This document shows, one piece after another, positions 1 to 11,469 of a stretch of DNA of 64,000 nucleotides. The position numbers and the translations under genes were made by a program. This DNA comes from Polytrichum commune (lineage: Eukaryota > Streptophyta > Polytrichopsida > Polytrichales > Polytrichaceae), in the NCBI GenBank assembly GCA_950295325.1, contig OX485808.1, forward strand, positions 6,762,501 through 6,826,500. Reading direction: 5' to 3'. Every line of letters begins with the position of its first letter. Within the stretch, counting starts at the first letter, position 1. The notes beneath the pieces are model-generated. The model was given only the letters and a program-made list of their open reading frames with translations, made no database searches and was not told the DNA's origin.

Positions 1-932
1 TTTCACTAATTAATGCCTTCTACTCATGGCCCAGGCTAACACATTGCTCTCGGCTGCCATCCTTAAATCTGACTCAAACTAAACCCACCAGATTGCCCCT
101 GCCGTTTCGGTTGACTGCTGGCCGAGGCAGAATAGTTTCTGGCCCAGAGTCTGGGACCAGTCTAGCAACATCCTTACCCCCTGCCCTTAAGGCCGTTCCC
201 AGCTGCCGAGGCGAGCTGCAACCCCGTCTTACTCACTTACCTAGCTCGACCATCCTCGGCCGCAGTTGCCACAATGAGCGCAGCTGCCTTGTCACCCCAT
301 CTCCTAATTCTGTAGGCCCAAGGCATAAATTCTGCCTTACCCATTGCTGCCAGAATTATGGATTCAGCCTCTCGCCCTCCTGGTCCGAATCAGTTCAATG
401 CTCGGACAATGCCGCATTTACTTTGCTCGTGGTCCTTGATGCACACCCCTTCAATTGAATTCACCCCAGAGGAATACTCAGAATCTCACCTAATTCTAAG
501 ATTTCCTCTCACTGCTTCGGCTAGGAGTCATTCATGTGTTCGCGCGTCCAACACCAACGCTCCCTCCTTTATGAAGTGTGTGCATTCCTCCCCAGCCTAC
601 GCCCAAGTTCCTTCCGGCGCCGAGGACGATATTCCAACCCCCCCCCCCCCCTCGTTGTTTCCTTACTCACCTCACGAGGCTGCACCCACAGCATTGTGTA
701 ACCATTTTTCAGTCCTCGCCCCAGACCATTATCTCATCCCTTCTGCCTGGTCACATTCGGTCGCTTGCCACATTAACCACAACTAATAACAATCTAGCCT
801 ACCTCTTACTCTACATTAACTTCCAATCATAACACTCTTTTTACGTTTTGAATATGTAATAGAAAATCCAAACCCCTAGTTTAATCACTTCAAAGCTTAA
901 AAGCACTTGTGGGCCCTCCATTTGGACTCACA
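1..932 (-). mobile_element. LTR family 1, partial copy cut by the window edge
   Basis: This is the 5' part of an LTR in minus-strand orientation. Its terminus TTTGGACTCACA at 921-932 matches the conserved LTR family 1 end (..TTTTGGGCTCACA). The adjoining text around 830-850 (CACTCTTTTTACGTTTTG) matches the same place in the copy ending at 3695. The interior (about 60-720) is C-rich, resembles the interior of the copy at 31795-33453, and has no clear tandem repeat. The ORFs readable here (up to 142 codons) have no recognisable domain and are probably fortuitous. The other end and its target duplication lie outside the window. Confidence 0.65.
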
Positions 933-2086
933 AATTTGTAAAAAATTAGAAAGAATTTAAAAATAAATAAATAAATAACTCATTTTTGTAAAGGAAAAAA
1001 GTGAGAATATAGAAGAATAGTGTATTATCAAGATGAATTATTGGAAATCACTCAATGATGATTTGCCTAAAGCACTTTGGAAGTAAGCTTACGGTGCTAA
1101 CCCGTCATTTGAGTGTAGGGCTATTGACTTGCTTTCTTCACGGACTTTGAAGTTAAAAAATCACTTACCCGAGTGCTCTTAGCATTAACAACCTCAAAAT
1201 TCAACTCAAATCCACGGAGATGCTAACGTAGTAGTGACCTCCTTGAGATTTTTTAAGAAAACTAGGAAGATGCTTATTGGGGACCCATTCTAAGGCTTTG
1301 AACTTGAATTTGTCTCACTCCCCGGTTTTATCATTGGCATACTAATTATACTATGGTGCTCAATGGGCTCAATTACATTCAATATGAATGCATGGAGATT
1401 CTCAACTAAGTACTACCTTCAAGTTTAAGAAAGCATGTAATATGCCTTGTCAAAACACATTGACAAAACATAATACATAGGATATGGCCAACATCTCATA
1501 CTAAGGCTTGTGAAAATATTATTTAATATTTTGAGCATACATAGACTCCTTTATGCATCAACCGTGTAGAGACACACACAAAAGACAATGAAACCATTTG
1601 GATTTATAGTACTACCTTCAAGTTTGAGAAAGCATGTAGGATGCCTTGTCAAAACACATTAACATAACATTATACATAGGATATGGTTGGCATCTCATAC
1701 TAAGGCTTGTGAAAATATTATTTCATATTTTGAGCATACATAGACTTCTTTATGCATTGACCATGTAGATACACACACAAAAGACAATGAAACCATTTGG
1801 ATTTATTTATGGTGATCACATGCAACAATTGTTGAGTTGATGGAGAGAAGGAGTTGTCGTATACAAGCGTACCATCCAACCTAAAATCCAACCTCCTATA
1901 TGTTTGCTACTACCGATTCATTTGAAATGGTCTCAAGTAGACCAATTTAAGGTGTTTAAAGCTAAATTCTACTTTCAAATCGATTAAAGACGTGGCCTTT
2001 GGGTTGCATACTATTTTCAAGGTTTTTATGTTGGATGACTAAGAGGCACGTTTGGATATGATAATTCCCCCTCTTCATTGACAAGA
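933..2086. other. Intergenic DNA with one tandem duplication
   Basis: No coding signal was seen. The stretch is AT-rich. Its only clear structure is the direct duplication listed separately at 1411-1807. Confidence 0.5.
1411..1807. repeat. Direct tandem duplication, two units of about 199 bp
   Basis: The unit beginning ACTACCTTCAAGTTT at about 1411 is repeated at about 1610. Both copies run through GCCTTGTCAAAACACATT, CATAGGATATGG, GAGCATACATAGACT and ACCATTTGGATTTAT. Scattered substitutions separate the two copies, so the duplication is not very recent. No ORF spans it. Confidence 0.85.
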
Positions 2087-2210
2087 TGTGAGGCCAAACC
2101 CACCACCCTTAAGCGTCCTAGTCCGGGTGATGGCTTTGTGAGTCACATGTGTAGCACCAAATTCACAATATCATGGTAGGTACCCTTCATGTTAATGAAC
2201 ATCCCATGGC

Positions 2211-2381
2211 TCAAGATTGTGATACTTTATTATTGCTTGTTTCTTGAACAAGTGGGGCATTAGCCTTCTCTAGGGTCCACCCTGCACCCTTGGCCACACA
2301 TGCCATTAAAGATATGCCTCTAGCATCCTTAATCTTCACTCCCCTTGCCTTCCCCTTGTTAGGATCATTCATCTTCTCCAT
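2211..2381 (-). CDS. Short conserved ORF inside LTR (56 codons), ACVAK motif
   Basis: This is a small ORF in the sense orientation of the retroelement, starting MEKMNDPNKGKARG and containing RGISLMACVAKGAGWTLEK before a hydrophilic tail. I do not recognise the family. The same peptide is encoded at the equivalent place in three other LTR copies (14423-14587, 55854-56018, and 61856-62068 in altered form). Over the 17-residue core, this copy and the one at 61856 differ at 11 codons synonymously and at only 2 codons with an amino-acid change (counted by eye). That pattern fits past selection on a protein rather than on DNA sequence. The peptide is basic and has no membrane segment. It lies in the 3' half of the LTR, upstream of where gag would start. 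Function is unknown. Confidence 0.6.
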   Translation of the reverse strand: MEKMNDPNKGKARGVKIKDARGISLMACVAKGAGWTLEKANAPLVQETSNNKVSQS

Positions 2382-2639
2382 TCTTGTAAATGCAAGTTAT
2401 TTTGACCAAGAGGGTGCAAGTGTTTAAAAACATTGTTCTCAATAATCAATCTCAATTACACTTACTTGTGGAGCAACACCTAAAACTATCTAGTCTAATA
2501 AGTCCAACACCCACACATGTACCACGTCATCAAAAGGTAGTGTGACGTGGTTGTCATTTAATCTTGGTGATACCACCCAAAATTAAGCCAAGCTTTAGGC
2601 CACTAACTAGTGTCCACTAAACCAATCCCAGCTAGTAGT

Positions 2640-2995
2640 AGCTCTCGGCCACAGCCCAGAGTTAGCTCCAGCGCTACCAAGTTCAAACCAGCCTTCGGCT
2701 ACAGTCCAGAGTTAGCTCCATTTCTACCAAGCTCAAACCAGCCTTGGCCACAGTCCAGAGTTAGCTCCAGCGCTACCAAGTTAGAACCAGCCTTCGGCCA
2801 CAGTCCAGAGTTAGCTCCAGCGCTACCAGTTCAACCAGCCTTGGCCACAGTCCAGAGTTAGCCCAGCGCTACCAAGTCCAAACCAGCCTTTGTCCACAGT
2901 CTAGAGTTAGCTCCAGCACTACCAGTTCAAACCAGCCTTCGCCCACAGTCCAGAGTTAGCTCCAGCACTACCCAGTTCAAACCAGTCCTTGGCCA
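2640..2995. repeat. LTR-internal minisatellite, about 50-bp unit
   Basis: About seven imperfect units of the type CCAGAGTTAGCTCCAGCGCT followed by ACCAAGTTCAAACCAGCCTT. They sit about 0.55-0.9 kb from the element-sense 3' end of the LTR. The unit is unrelated to the minisatellites at the same place in the other LTR copies. The 83-codon ORF that crosses it only reflects the repeat. Confidence 0.9.
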
Positions 2996-3700
2996 CCCTA
3001 AGCTAACCCTCTAAGCAACTAACTACACACATTAATCACCTCAAATTCCCTAATGGTCCAAGCTAGTACTAACATTCTAACTCCACTAACTTCTACCTAA
3101 TTCCACATATGGCATTAAACTCTAAGAGCTTCCTCCGCTTGAGAGGTGTAAGAGAGGGAGCTTAACTACTTAGCTTCACTAAGACTAATAACCCACACAT
3201 GTGGCTCAAGCTCTTAAGAGCTTGCTCCCTTGAGAGCGCTTGATGGAGAGAGAGGAAAATGAGAGAGAAAACACCTTAATAGCAAAGAGGGAGAGAGGGA
3301 GAGAGGGAGAGAGGGAGAGAGGGAGAGAGAGGTGAGGATAGGGTGAGAGGATTAGCACCTCCAATCACAATCCCTTAACCTTCACCTCCAAAGTAGGGAC
3401 TAATCCCCATCCACCAAGCTTCCTTCTTCCTAAACTAACAAGGTGGATCCAAAAGTGAGCATTTAACCCGCGGAGCTCACCTTGCTTCACCTTACCCCCT
3501 ACTCACATTATCAAGGCATACTCTTATTGAAATCAACCTTGAAATAATCACACAACACCACCTAATGCCTAAAGTTAGATCCACACCACACTTCACTCTT
3601 TTTATGTTTTGTGAGTAATCATAACTCATCAAAGTCAAACTAAAATTGGTTCCGAAGAGTTAATCACCACATGTGGGCACCATTTTGGGCTCACACAAGA

Positions 3701-6700
3701 GCAGAATAAGCATCTTTAGGCCGTTTTACACACATGACTAAGGAAACGTACTCATGGTTTTTTGCGGTCATGAAAGAAGCCCATGTCACTTTTTAAAAGC
3801 CTTGGTCATCGACATAGTGTTTTTTGAATGAAAGTCAAATAATAAAGTGTTTAGTTGAGCCTTGCTAAAATGAGTCATTCCAAAATTAGCATGTGTTGAA
3901 ATAGGAATTGTTTACTTTAACATGGTCATCTTATTTTCAACTAAGACAACCCTTTTGGGTTCTTTCGCCACAAAATTACATTATTGACCACCAAACATTC
4001 TCCAGTTTCAGACACTTAGGATTACTTGTTGCTTTCTCATTCATTTTTTGGCATGCTCACCCCATGATCATTTCTACTTTCGGTGAACTTGTAAAATGAA
4101 GTGGGACCACCACTCAATTCTCAATCAACGAGAGTTCTCAAAAAATAGTGGTCACAATCACTACTCAATAGTGTTAACATGCCTTTAATTTTCATTTTAA
4201 ACAAATTTAAATAAAAAATCACTCTTGTTTTTTTTTAAATAACTTGAATTTGATTAAGTCTCGCTAGCAAATGAAAGGGGATTCCAACACACCTCATCAT
4301 GCATCCCACCGTACTAATAAGTAATGAACTCTCAAAGCGTCGCTTATACATAGCATTACAAAGCCTAATATACACAGTAATATATGGGTTCTCTTTCCAT
4401 TAACGGGCAGCATAGTACATGATCACAAGTACTCTACATAAGAAGCATGACCCACCAGTGATGCAGCTTTTGCAACATGCCCCACACAGCCAAGAATATA
4501 CACATAAATTTGATTCTTTAAATATTATTTACTTTGCATAGGTCACCGAATCATGGGGAAGGCCCACTTGTCGGTCCACCTTCACATAATGAAAAATACT
4601 TGGGCTGAGTTTTATTCAATTTGTGAAGGTGGTCCAGCATGGTTGGGGCGAAACAACCCGTACACTGGTTTCTTAGAGGCAAGGATTTAGGCATCCAACA
4701 AGAAACGAGTGTATAGAAGGGGGGGGGGGGGTGATTCTCCCACATTTCCCAGCACTAGAGGTGCATCACCCTAGTGATAAGTTACATGTTGCATTAGCAA
4801 CTCTACGATGAAGTATTTACAAAAACTGGATTTTAAATCGGATCTCCCTTATTTAATTATGATTATCGAAAGTCGGGGGGGGGGTGGACTTGACATACCA
4901 TGTATGAACTAAAGTGAGTGTAAGTAGGGGTATTGTTTGAGGCATTAGTGTACATAGTATATATTAGAGGGAGGCATTATTTCCCTCTATTGTGTACATT
5001 TAAGAAGGATATTAAGAATGTTGAAGTAAAGGTAATTGTACAAAAGGGGGCCCTAGGGTTTAGAGAAAAAAGTTGACATTATATGTGTTAATTCCATCCA
5101 TTGCACGCTTTCATCCATTGTTGTCATATGGTAATAGTTCTCAATGACTACCTTTGTCCTTTCTTGTTGGGGGTTGCATTTGGGTTATGGGTTTTTATAG
5201 ATTGGAAGCTCATGGAGCACTCATGGGTTTCCTTGAGTGCTCCTTTGTGGATTATGGCTAAGTTATTGTGCTCTCTTGTCTTTGTTTGATTGATGCAACC
5301 GTTGAGTTACATGCTATGGATGAAAAAAGGTTCAATGACTCTCTTATAGGAAAGTGAAAGTGAATCTTATATGAAATAAATGGTTCTTTAATTCGAGATT
5401 TATATTTTGTATATGTAGTGGAGTCATTCATTACATTACATTGAAAAGCTTAATATGAATACATGAGTCCATTTTCTAGCCTACTGTTAATACGTATACA
5501 TTTGTTCTCTATAAACTTCTTGTATATAGGGGGTATAATTTCATAGCAACCCACGCATGTCATTTAGGTTTCCAACGAAGAAGTTGTCCCTTGGGTCATA
5601 AGTGCATGTTTGATGATTTCTTTACTTGATACATAGGTCTTCCCAATTGTATACACTATTATTGAGTGTAGAGTGGTTATTCATATTTGCAAACGTAGTC
5701 CAATCTCTTTTAAACATGTGTCTTTATGATGTTTTCTCTTTGATTCACATTGAACCACATACCAATCAAATATAGGGGTTCGATTAAGAAAACAAGCCAC
5801 TTAAGACCCATCTACCTTAATCCTAAAGAACCAGGAGGCCATATGTGGTTTTTTCAAAATAATTGAAGGCCACACTTGAGATCAATACAAATCCCATCGA
5901 GATAAAGTATGGGGGATCCATATTGAAATCTCTAATGATGTATCAAGAACTGATGTTTTTACAATTTAATTTGGTATTTGTTTTTGTGGAAAAAAAACAT
6001 GGTGACATCTCGGAATTTACGGCTAGGGACTGCCTATGACTCACTATGTGGGCCAATATGGGAGTAGGCATGTATTTGTTGGGTAGTGGGGGTAGGACGG
6101 GCTCCTTGGCCCCACAATGGAGCAGAGCAAACTGACACAAACCAGTACACTGACATGGGCGGTTCCTAACATTGAGGTCCGCATATTAAATTGCATAGCG
6201 CACCTACTAGCGTGTGAGGTTGTGGGAGGCTTGTAAAGTGACAGGAAGCTCATTGCTTTGTTGTTGACACTGAACACCATTTGCTCATAGTGTGTTGCAC
6301 ATAGAAATTGGTAGCAATATGAAGAGCCACCAATGAAGTGAGTTGACAATAACGCAACACAATTTTGGTGCCCACCATTATAATAATAGAAATGTTGATG
6401 AAGGAGTAATGGTGTTGTAGAGCAAAAAACATGATTGTGTCTAATAACAATGCACACCCAAATATATGCTTGGCCATAAGACAAAGGGCTTCAAACATTC
6501 AATCTCAACTACTATTGTGTTTCATTTCAAGGCAATCTCTTAAAATTGTTGCAACATTGTGCAATGACAAGCTTTCCTTATCCTCTATCATCCCCTCTAG
6601 CACAATTTAGCTCCTACTCGCAATGTCAAAAGGATATGGATGTGAGACGTGAAGGGAGCAAACGAACAACAAATTGCTATAGTCTTTATGTTTCTTGGCG

Positions 6701-7690
6701 AGAATTACTTTCGGTTAATCCTTCTTCCAGTGGGTGCATTCTTCGCCCGTGGACTTAACAAATGCAAACATTGGTTTTGTGTTTTCACTATGTGGGTGTG
6801 GGGTTGGAAGTGCAAGAAGGGTTAAAGGTTCCTTGATGGCTATCATGCTGAACTTAATTTTCATCTATGAAATTATATTTGGCTAGACAAGGATACTCCA
6901 CTAAAATGGTGGAGGGAGTCCCTTAACATTGTTGTTGTAGAAGGGTGTGAGCTGAAGACCATGTGAACTGCAAGAAAAACAATGAGAGTGGTTGTTTGCC
7001 CCTCCTAGCCACTGCAACTAGTGAAGGTAGGCTCATGCCAAACTTGCCACCCCACATACCATTCCTTTAGTTTTGTTATAGAAAACATATTGTTGGACTA
7101 ACACATGTATGCATCCGCCACATGAACGTGCAAACATTCATCAATCCCAATGCTACGGAGATCAAAATAGAGAACGAATCAGGCTCCCCAAGCACATAAT
7201 ACCTTTGGAGGAAATGAGGCATTTTCAAATGCCAAAAATGTGGACACATGTAGGAGATTTATGAGAGCTCTGAAGGCCTCCAACATGCCCATCATGATGC
7301 GGCCTCAAACGCGTTCTCATACAAGGACATGGCCTCATCTCCACTTGCAACAATCTAGCCCGTTGCTGCAAAACACATGCTTGCCTTCCCCATAACCATA
7401 GCCAATGGAGGACCAACGTCAAAACATCATTGAATTGCAACCCTCATGTCAATCAAGCGACATGCGCACAACAATCTTTAGCCAAGGACAAGAGTCGTAT
7501 GTAATGGAAACACCCAGTCCTTAGAAGCCACAAACATTGCACCCCAACCCAACAAATTGTTTTGGCAAACAATGGTTCATAGACAACATCAACGCCATAA
7601 GTAAATTCGGACCCTATTGGATGTGTGCATGGTACTTTTCCCATGCCAATATGAGTAGGACTAGAAATCCACATAAGGGGTGGGTCGCAA
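3701..7690. other. Long intergenic stretch, no supported gene
   Basis: No ORF here shows a recognisable domain. The longest (6044-6484 minus, 146 codons) overlaps another random ORF in a different frame and has no motif I know. Poly-G tracts occur at about 4720-4731 and 4876-4883. A short dispersed repeat (CCACTTAAGACCCATCTACC, about 5799-5818) recurs near 9810-9830. No terminal inverted repeats were found by eye. Confidence 0.4.
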
Positions 7691-7699
7691 TAGACCCCT

Positions 7700-9040
7700 T
7701 CAAATGTGAGTGAATTGAGAACTTACCTTGGAATTTGTATGATGATGGGTGCGAAATGGAACCCCAACTTGGAGTCTTATTGGGCATCATCCACCCCATT
7801 CTTGCATTTCCTAATTATTAATCCTAAAATGACTAGGAATAGGTTTGAGTTAATCACAAGATACTTACAAGTTACTAACCATGCAACTGTAGAGACCAAT
7901 GGGGACAACCTTAATTACGAGAAAATAAGAAAAGTAAAATGGCTTGTGGATGAGCTAAGGGGTAAATTTCAAATTTCTTTCAACGTGGAGAAGATGATTA
8001 CTATAGATGAGATGATGTTACAATATAAAGGCAAACTCTGCCCAATTAGGCAATACATGCCTAAAAAACATGTGAGATGGGGGGTGAAAATTTGGGGTTT
8101 GATTGACTCACAAGTAAATTTTTGTGAGATGTCAATGTTTACCAAGGGGCATCCAAGGTTAGGCCCATCACCCCCAAATGCAAAATAAATAAATAAATAA
8201 AAGGAGGCCCATCAAGGTGGAAATGTTGTGAAGAAGTTGTTGGAGCCTTTACATGGAAAGGATCATGTGGTAGTTATGGACATTTTTCTTTACCGTAGTA
8301 GACTTGTTTTGTGGATTTACTAGAGTGGGATACATATAACACGGGAACAATCCGATCAAAGTGCATTGGATTTCCAAATTCACTCAAGGATTCAAAAAAA
8401 TGAACAATAATTACCACAAGTCAACATATTGTGGAATACAAGCACATCCCGTAAAATTGTTGTGCTTACCTGGATCTACAAAAAGCCAATAATGTTTGTC
8501 TCCACAAGCACTCATCCAATCGAGAAGCTAGGCAAAGAAATTACCATGCCCCACCGCATTGAGAGGGAGTGGGTAAAAAATCAAATCTCACCCGTGCATT
8601 TAGAGTATGCCACCTACATGCGAGGGAGTTTATGTTAGGGGTCAACTCCATGTTGAATACTATTGTCAAGTGCGGTTCCACAAGTGTTGGCATCACATTT
8701 TACTTGACACCACCGTGGTAAATGCATTATATATTGCATTGCCACACTATAATAGGGTTACTACAAGAACCAATGTCACATTTGGATTTTCTACTTTCTA
8801 TTGCATTTTCATTAGCCAATGGTAATTTACCTAGCCGTTAAAGGACATCCTTATGTGCACCTAGCCCGAGTGTCATCCACTCATTAGAGGCAACCCCCTC
8901 TAGGCACGAATGCCAAGTGTGTAAGGATAAAAGGACAACATTGGGTTGCCCCCAATGCGGGTATTTGCCAATTAGTGGAGGTAAATGTTATAATAAGGCA
9001 CATATTATGGTACAGCATAGGTGCAAGACCAACCCAAGCC
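7700..9040 (+). pseudogene. piggyBac-type transposase relic
   Basis: The ORF at 7706-8188 (160 codons) is the front half of a piggyBac (DDE_Tnp_1_7) transposase. It has ELRTYLGICMMMG, the block SYWASST...MTRNRFELITRYLQ, and TIDEMMLQYKG with the first catalytic Asp (residue 101), followed by QYMPKKHVRWGVKIWGLIDS. The homology continues in broken frames. VVKKLLEPLHGKDHVVVMD (about 8222-8284) keeps the second Asp but has lost the following Asn. LGKEITMPHRIEREW lies near 8540. At about 8615-8640 the canonical GVDxADQ has become GVYVRGQ, losing the third Asp. From about 8908 the Cys-rich tail RHECQVC...CPQCGY...C...H...C is still readable. Frameshifts, stops and the missing third Asp make it inactive. 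No TTAA-flanked inverted repeats were identified. A microsatellite (AAAT)n at 8185-8200 interrupts it. Confidence 0.88.
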
Positions 9041-9049
9041 AATTATTGG

Positions 9050-9856
9050 CTCTTTAGGATCCGTTTAGGATTAGTGTGGGACCACTAACAAGGTTAACAT
9101 CCACTAGAGGTAGGGTTGTATTAGACCGGGCCCTTCACACACCTTTTTATGGGTGTGCCTGAGGGAAATAACCCATAGAGTAGTTTTTATGGATGTACAT
9201 CCATAATTGTACCCATTTTCATTCATTCACACACACACACACGTATATATATATATGGGTCCATCTACCGTTTGGATTTGCCAAATTGCCAAGAATGTGG
9301 AGTGGCATGAGAAAGCTATATTTGGAGAGTTTTGTAGTAGTGTACAAAACAAGGCCCATGCCACTTCCAAAACAAATCATTTTTTTTTTACTATTATTTT
9401 GCTTGTGGTCTTCAAAATCATCATTGACTAGTTGAAAGCCTATAACGTAGACAACCCTTATTTAATTACTTTTCTTACTTGGACACATATATTTCAGTGC
9501 TATGTAGTTTGGCGTGGCTCTAATAACGGATACCAAAAAGATTAGTGTTTAAAAGAGATTGAATTACATGCTCGAAACATGAACCGCTCCAAACTAGTTG
9601 ACTCGACATAATTAGGGGAACGTATATTGACCTTTCAAAGAAGAAGCACGAGAACCTTCACTTTGATAAGATACTCACATGAGCTCTAAAAGTTATGAGG
9701 AAAGTGGTTATTAAAGACTCAATTTGGATTTGTGAAACATCATCTCGCAAAAAATTGTGTGTTTTGTATCCTAGAAGAAGTGGGGCTACGTAGTTGGAAA
9801 AAGTAACCACTTAAGACCCATTTACTCTAAGATAGTCATGGTGCAATAATCGTGAG
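9050..9856. other. Intergenic, microsatellite and dispersed repeat remnants
   Basis: A (CA)n(TA)n tract lies at about 9229-9256. The stretch 9480-9840 resembles text near 5700-5830, 23870-24060, 24780-24870 and 25560-25680 (phrases such as GTGTTTCATATCCTACGAGA and CCACTTAAGACCCATTTACT). This suggests an old, undescribed dispersed repeat. No gene was seen. Confidence 0.4.
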
Positions 9857-9867
9857 GTTGAAAATAG

Positions 9868-10242
9868 GCCCCAGGCTAGATCACGTCTTCATTCGGCTGG
9901 GCCCCACCCCTCCCACCCCTCCCACCCCTCCCATGCCTCCTTCACTGCCCAGTCATCCTACCTGCACTTGCGTGGGAAGTCTTCCCCCGTTAGGAACTAA
10001 TGTGACAATAAGCCCAGTCACTTAAGTCATTAAGCTCCTTTGGCATGTGAAGGAACTCTATGATATGACTTGGGAATAATGAAAGTGATGTCAACTTGAA
10101 TATTTGTGATTTTGACTGGGTATTGTCACATTGGTTCCCAACGAGGAAGAGTTCCCACGCAAGTACGGGCATGAAGACTAGGCAGTGAAGAAGGAGTGGG
10201 AGGAGCAGGGCCCAACCGAATGGAGATGTGATCTAGCCCAGG
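9868..10242. mobile_element. Mutator-like foldback MITE
   Basis: A 375-bp element with long terminal inverted repeats (about 140 bp each, imperfect). The left arm contains GGCTAGATCACGTCTTCATT, CACTGCCCAGTC, TTGCGTGGGAA and AATGTGACAATA. The right arm holds their reverse complements in order. An 11-bp direct duplication GTTGAAAATAG flanks it (9857-9867 and 10243-10253), matching the 9-11 bp target duplications of Mutator-like elements. It has no coding capacity. ORFs at 9990-10323 are shadows of the arms. Confidence 0.85.
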
Positions 10243-10253
10243 GTTGAAAATAG

Positions 10254-11466
10254 TGGTCCCATGGTATGGGGTTAAGTATGGAAGTGAGATAATTAGATTC
10301 CGCGTGGGAAATTGGACCACCAAGTATAGAGTAATAATATTTTGGGCAAGTTGAGTACTTTATATAAGCTAGTAGGACTTTGGTTCACTTGAACAACTTA
10401 CTCACTGAACTTATTCTCTGTCTTGGTTACCAACATGCTCTCGTGCACAAGACATGAGCTGCAAAGGCCGTATATTAGCTTATGTTAATGGCCAAAACCG
10501 ACAAGAGAAATGTTGGATATAATTGGTGAGAAGGAGCACATCCCACGAGTTTTGCATGTCATGCTTTAACCCCTAATGTCCCATAAGATCACAATGTGGC
10601 TCTCGGGTTCGGGGGCAGTGTCCCATGGGCACAACTGGTTGGGGGTTTTGCATTTTTTGAAAAGAGGGTGTTTCTTTTTTGAGAGGGGAGTGCGCAAGGT
10701 TATTTCATGAAGATGTTTTGAAGAGTGGATTTGGGTTTCTCATATTATATATGGTTCTCCACCACTGTGAGCTTCAAGTGGTGTGAGCGGTAACACGTGA
10801 AACAAAATTTTCTACATCATCCAAACATGTCGTCCACCGCATGTCAGAGACACAACGCCTGCATAGGGGTTGCTCAACATTAATTTCCCTCCACGTATCA
10901 CCTCCCGCACTCGTGCAAAGAGGATGACGAAAGGGAGGAACTACACTAAATGTGATATTTAGTGTCACTTACTAGAATTGGAATAACGCAATGATATATC
11001 TATTTACTGTATATTTATAAATTTTACCAACAAATATCGGATTGGATGTGTGGACATGATAGAACAATAACAACTCCACTTGGTTAAAAAATTACATGTA
11101 TGGTAAGAAAATTATAGCAATGTGTAACTCCCAATAGCAAGTGACACAAAATATCATAGTTGGTGTACTCCATTGAGGAGAAAGGACGGTAGATTCGTTT
11201 CTTACATTGTGGGCAAGGTGGTGTAGAGGGTAATCAATTAAATCCTAGTCAAATCAAGAAGGACGGCTTTTGGGCCATTATGGGCAACCACTACAACGAG
11301 AAGCACCCACACTCTTGGGTGTGTCTCAATAGTTGGTTGGATTAAAGGTTCCGGATGTGCACCAAACATGTTGCCCACGTGCGGGTGCTAGCAATGGCAT
11401 CTCTCAACCATCACCGATTTAAGATGAAGGTTCAAAAGTTGGAGCATACACACACAAGCTCAAGTC
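10254..11466. other. Intergenic, nothing supported
   Basis: No gene, repeat array or complete element was seen. A short palindrome CACTAAATGTGATATTTAGTG lies at about 10945-10965. Similar wording occurs near 24715-24740. Confidence 0.35.
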
Positions 11467-11469
11467 TTA

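Larger units (their letters stand above)
2087..3695 (-). mobile_element. Solo LTR, LTR family 1 (copy B)
   Basis: This 1609-bp LTR is bounded by TGTGAGGCC at 2087 and GGGCTCACA at 3695 (read on the plus strand). A perfect 5-bp target duplication CAAGA (2082-2086 and 3696-3700) flanks it. The element's sense strand is minus. There is no internal coding region next to it, so it is a solo LTR left by recombination between the two LTRs. It contains a GAGGGAGA microsatellite (about 3288-3330), a minisatellite of about 50 bp and a short conserved ORF, the last two listed separately. It shares its flanking blocks with the copies at 14311 and 55724. Confidence 0.93.

Noticed and set aside
2610-2861. 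ORFs with repeating peptide units (also 14897-15079, 29960-30184 and 56199-56414)
   Set aside because: They only translate the LTR-internal minisatellites. The peptide repeats change completely between sister LTRs.
5943-6498. Three overlapping minus-strand ORFs of 65-146 codons
   Set aside because: They lie in different frames over the same DNA, have no domain, and are rich in His/Tyr/Cys in a way typical of chance frames. Not reported as genes.
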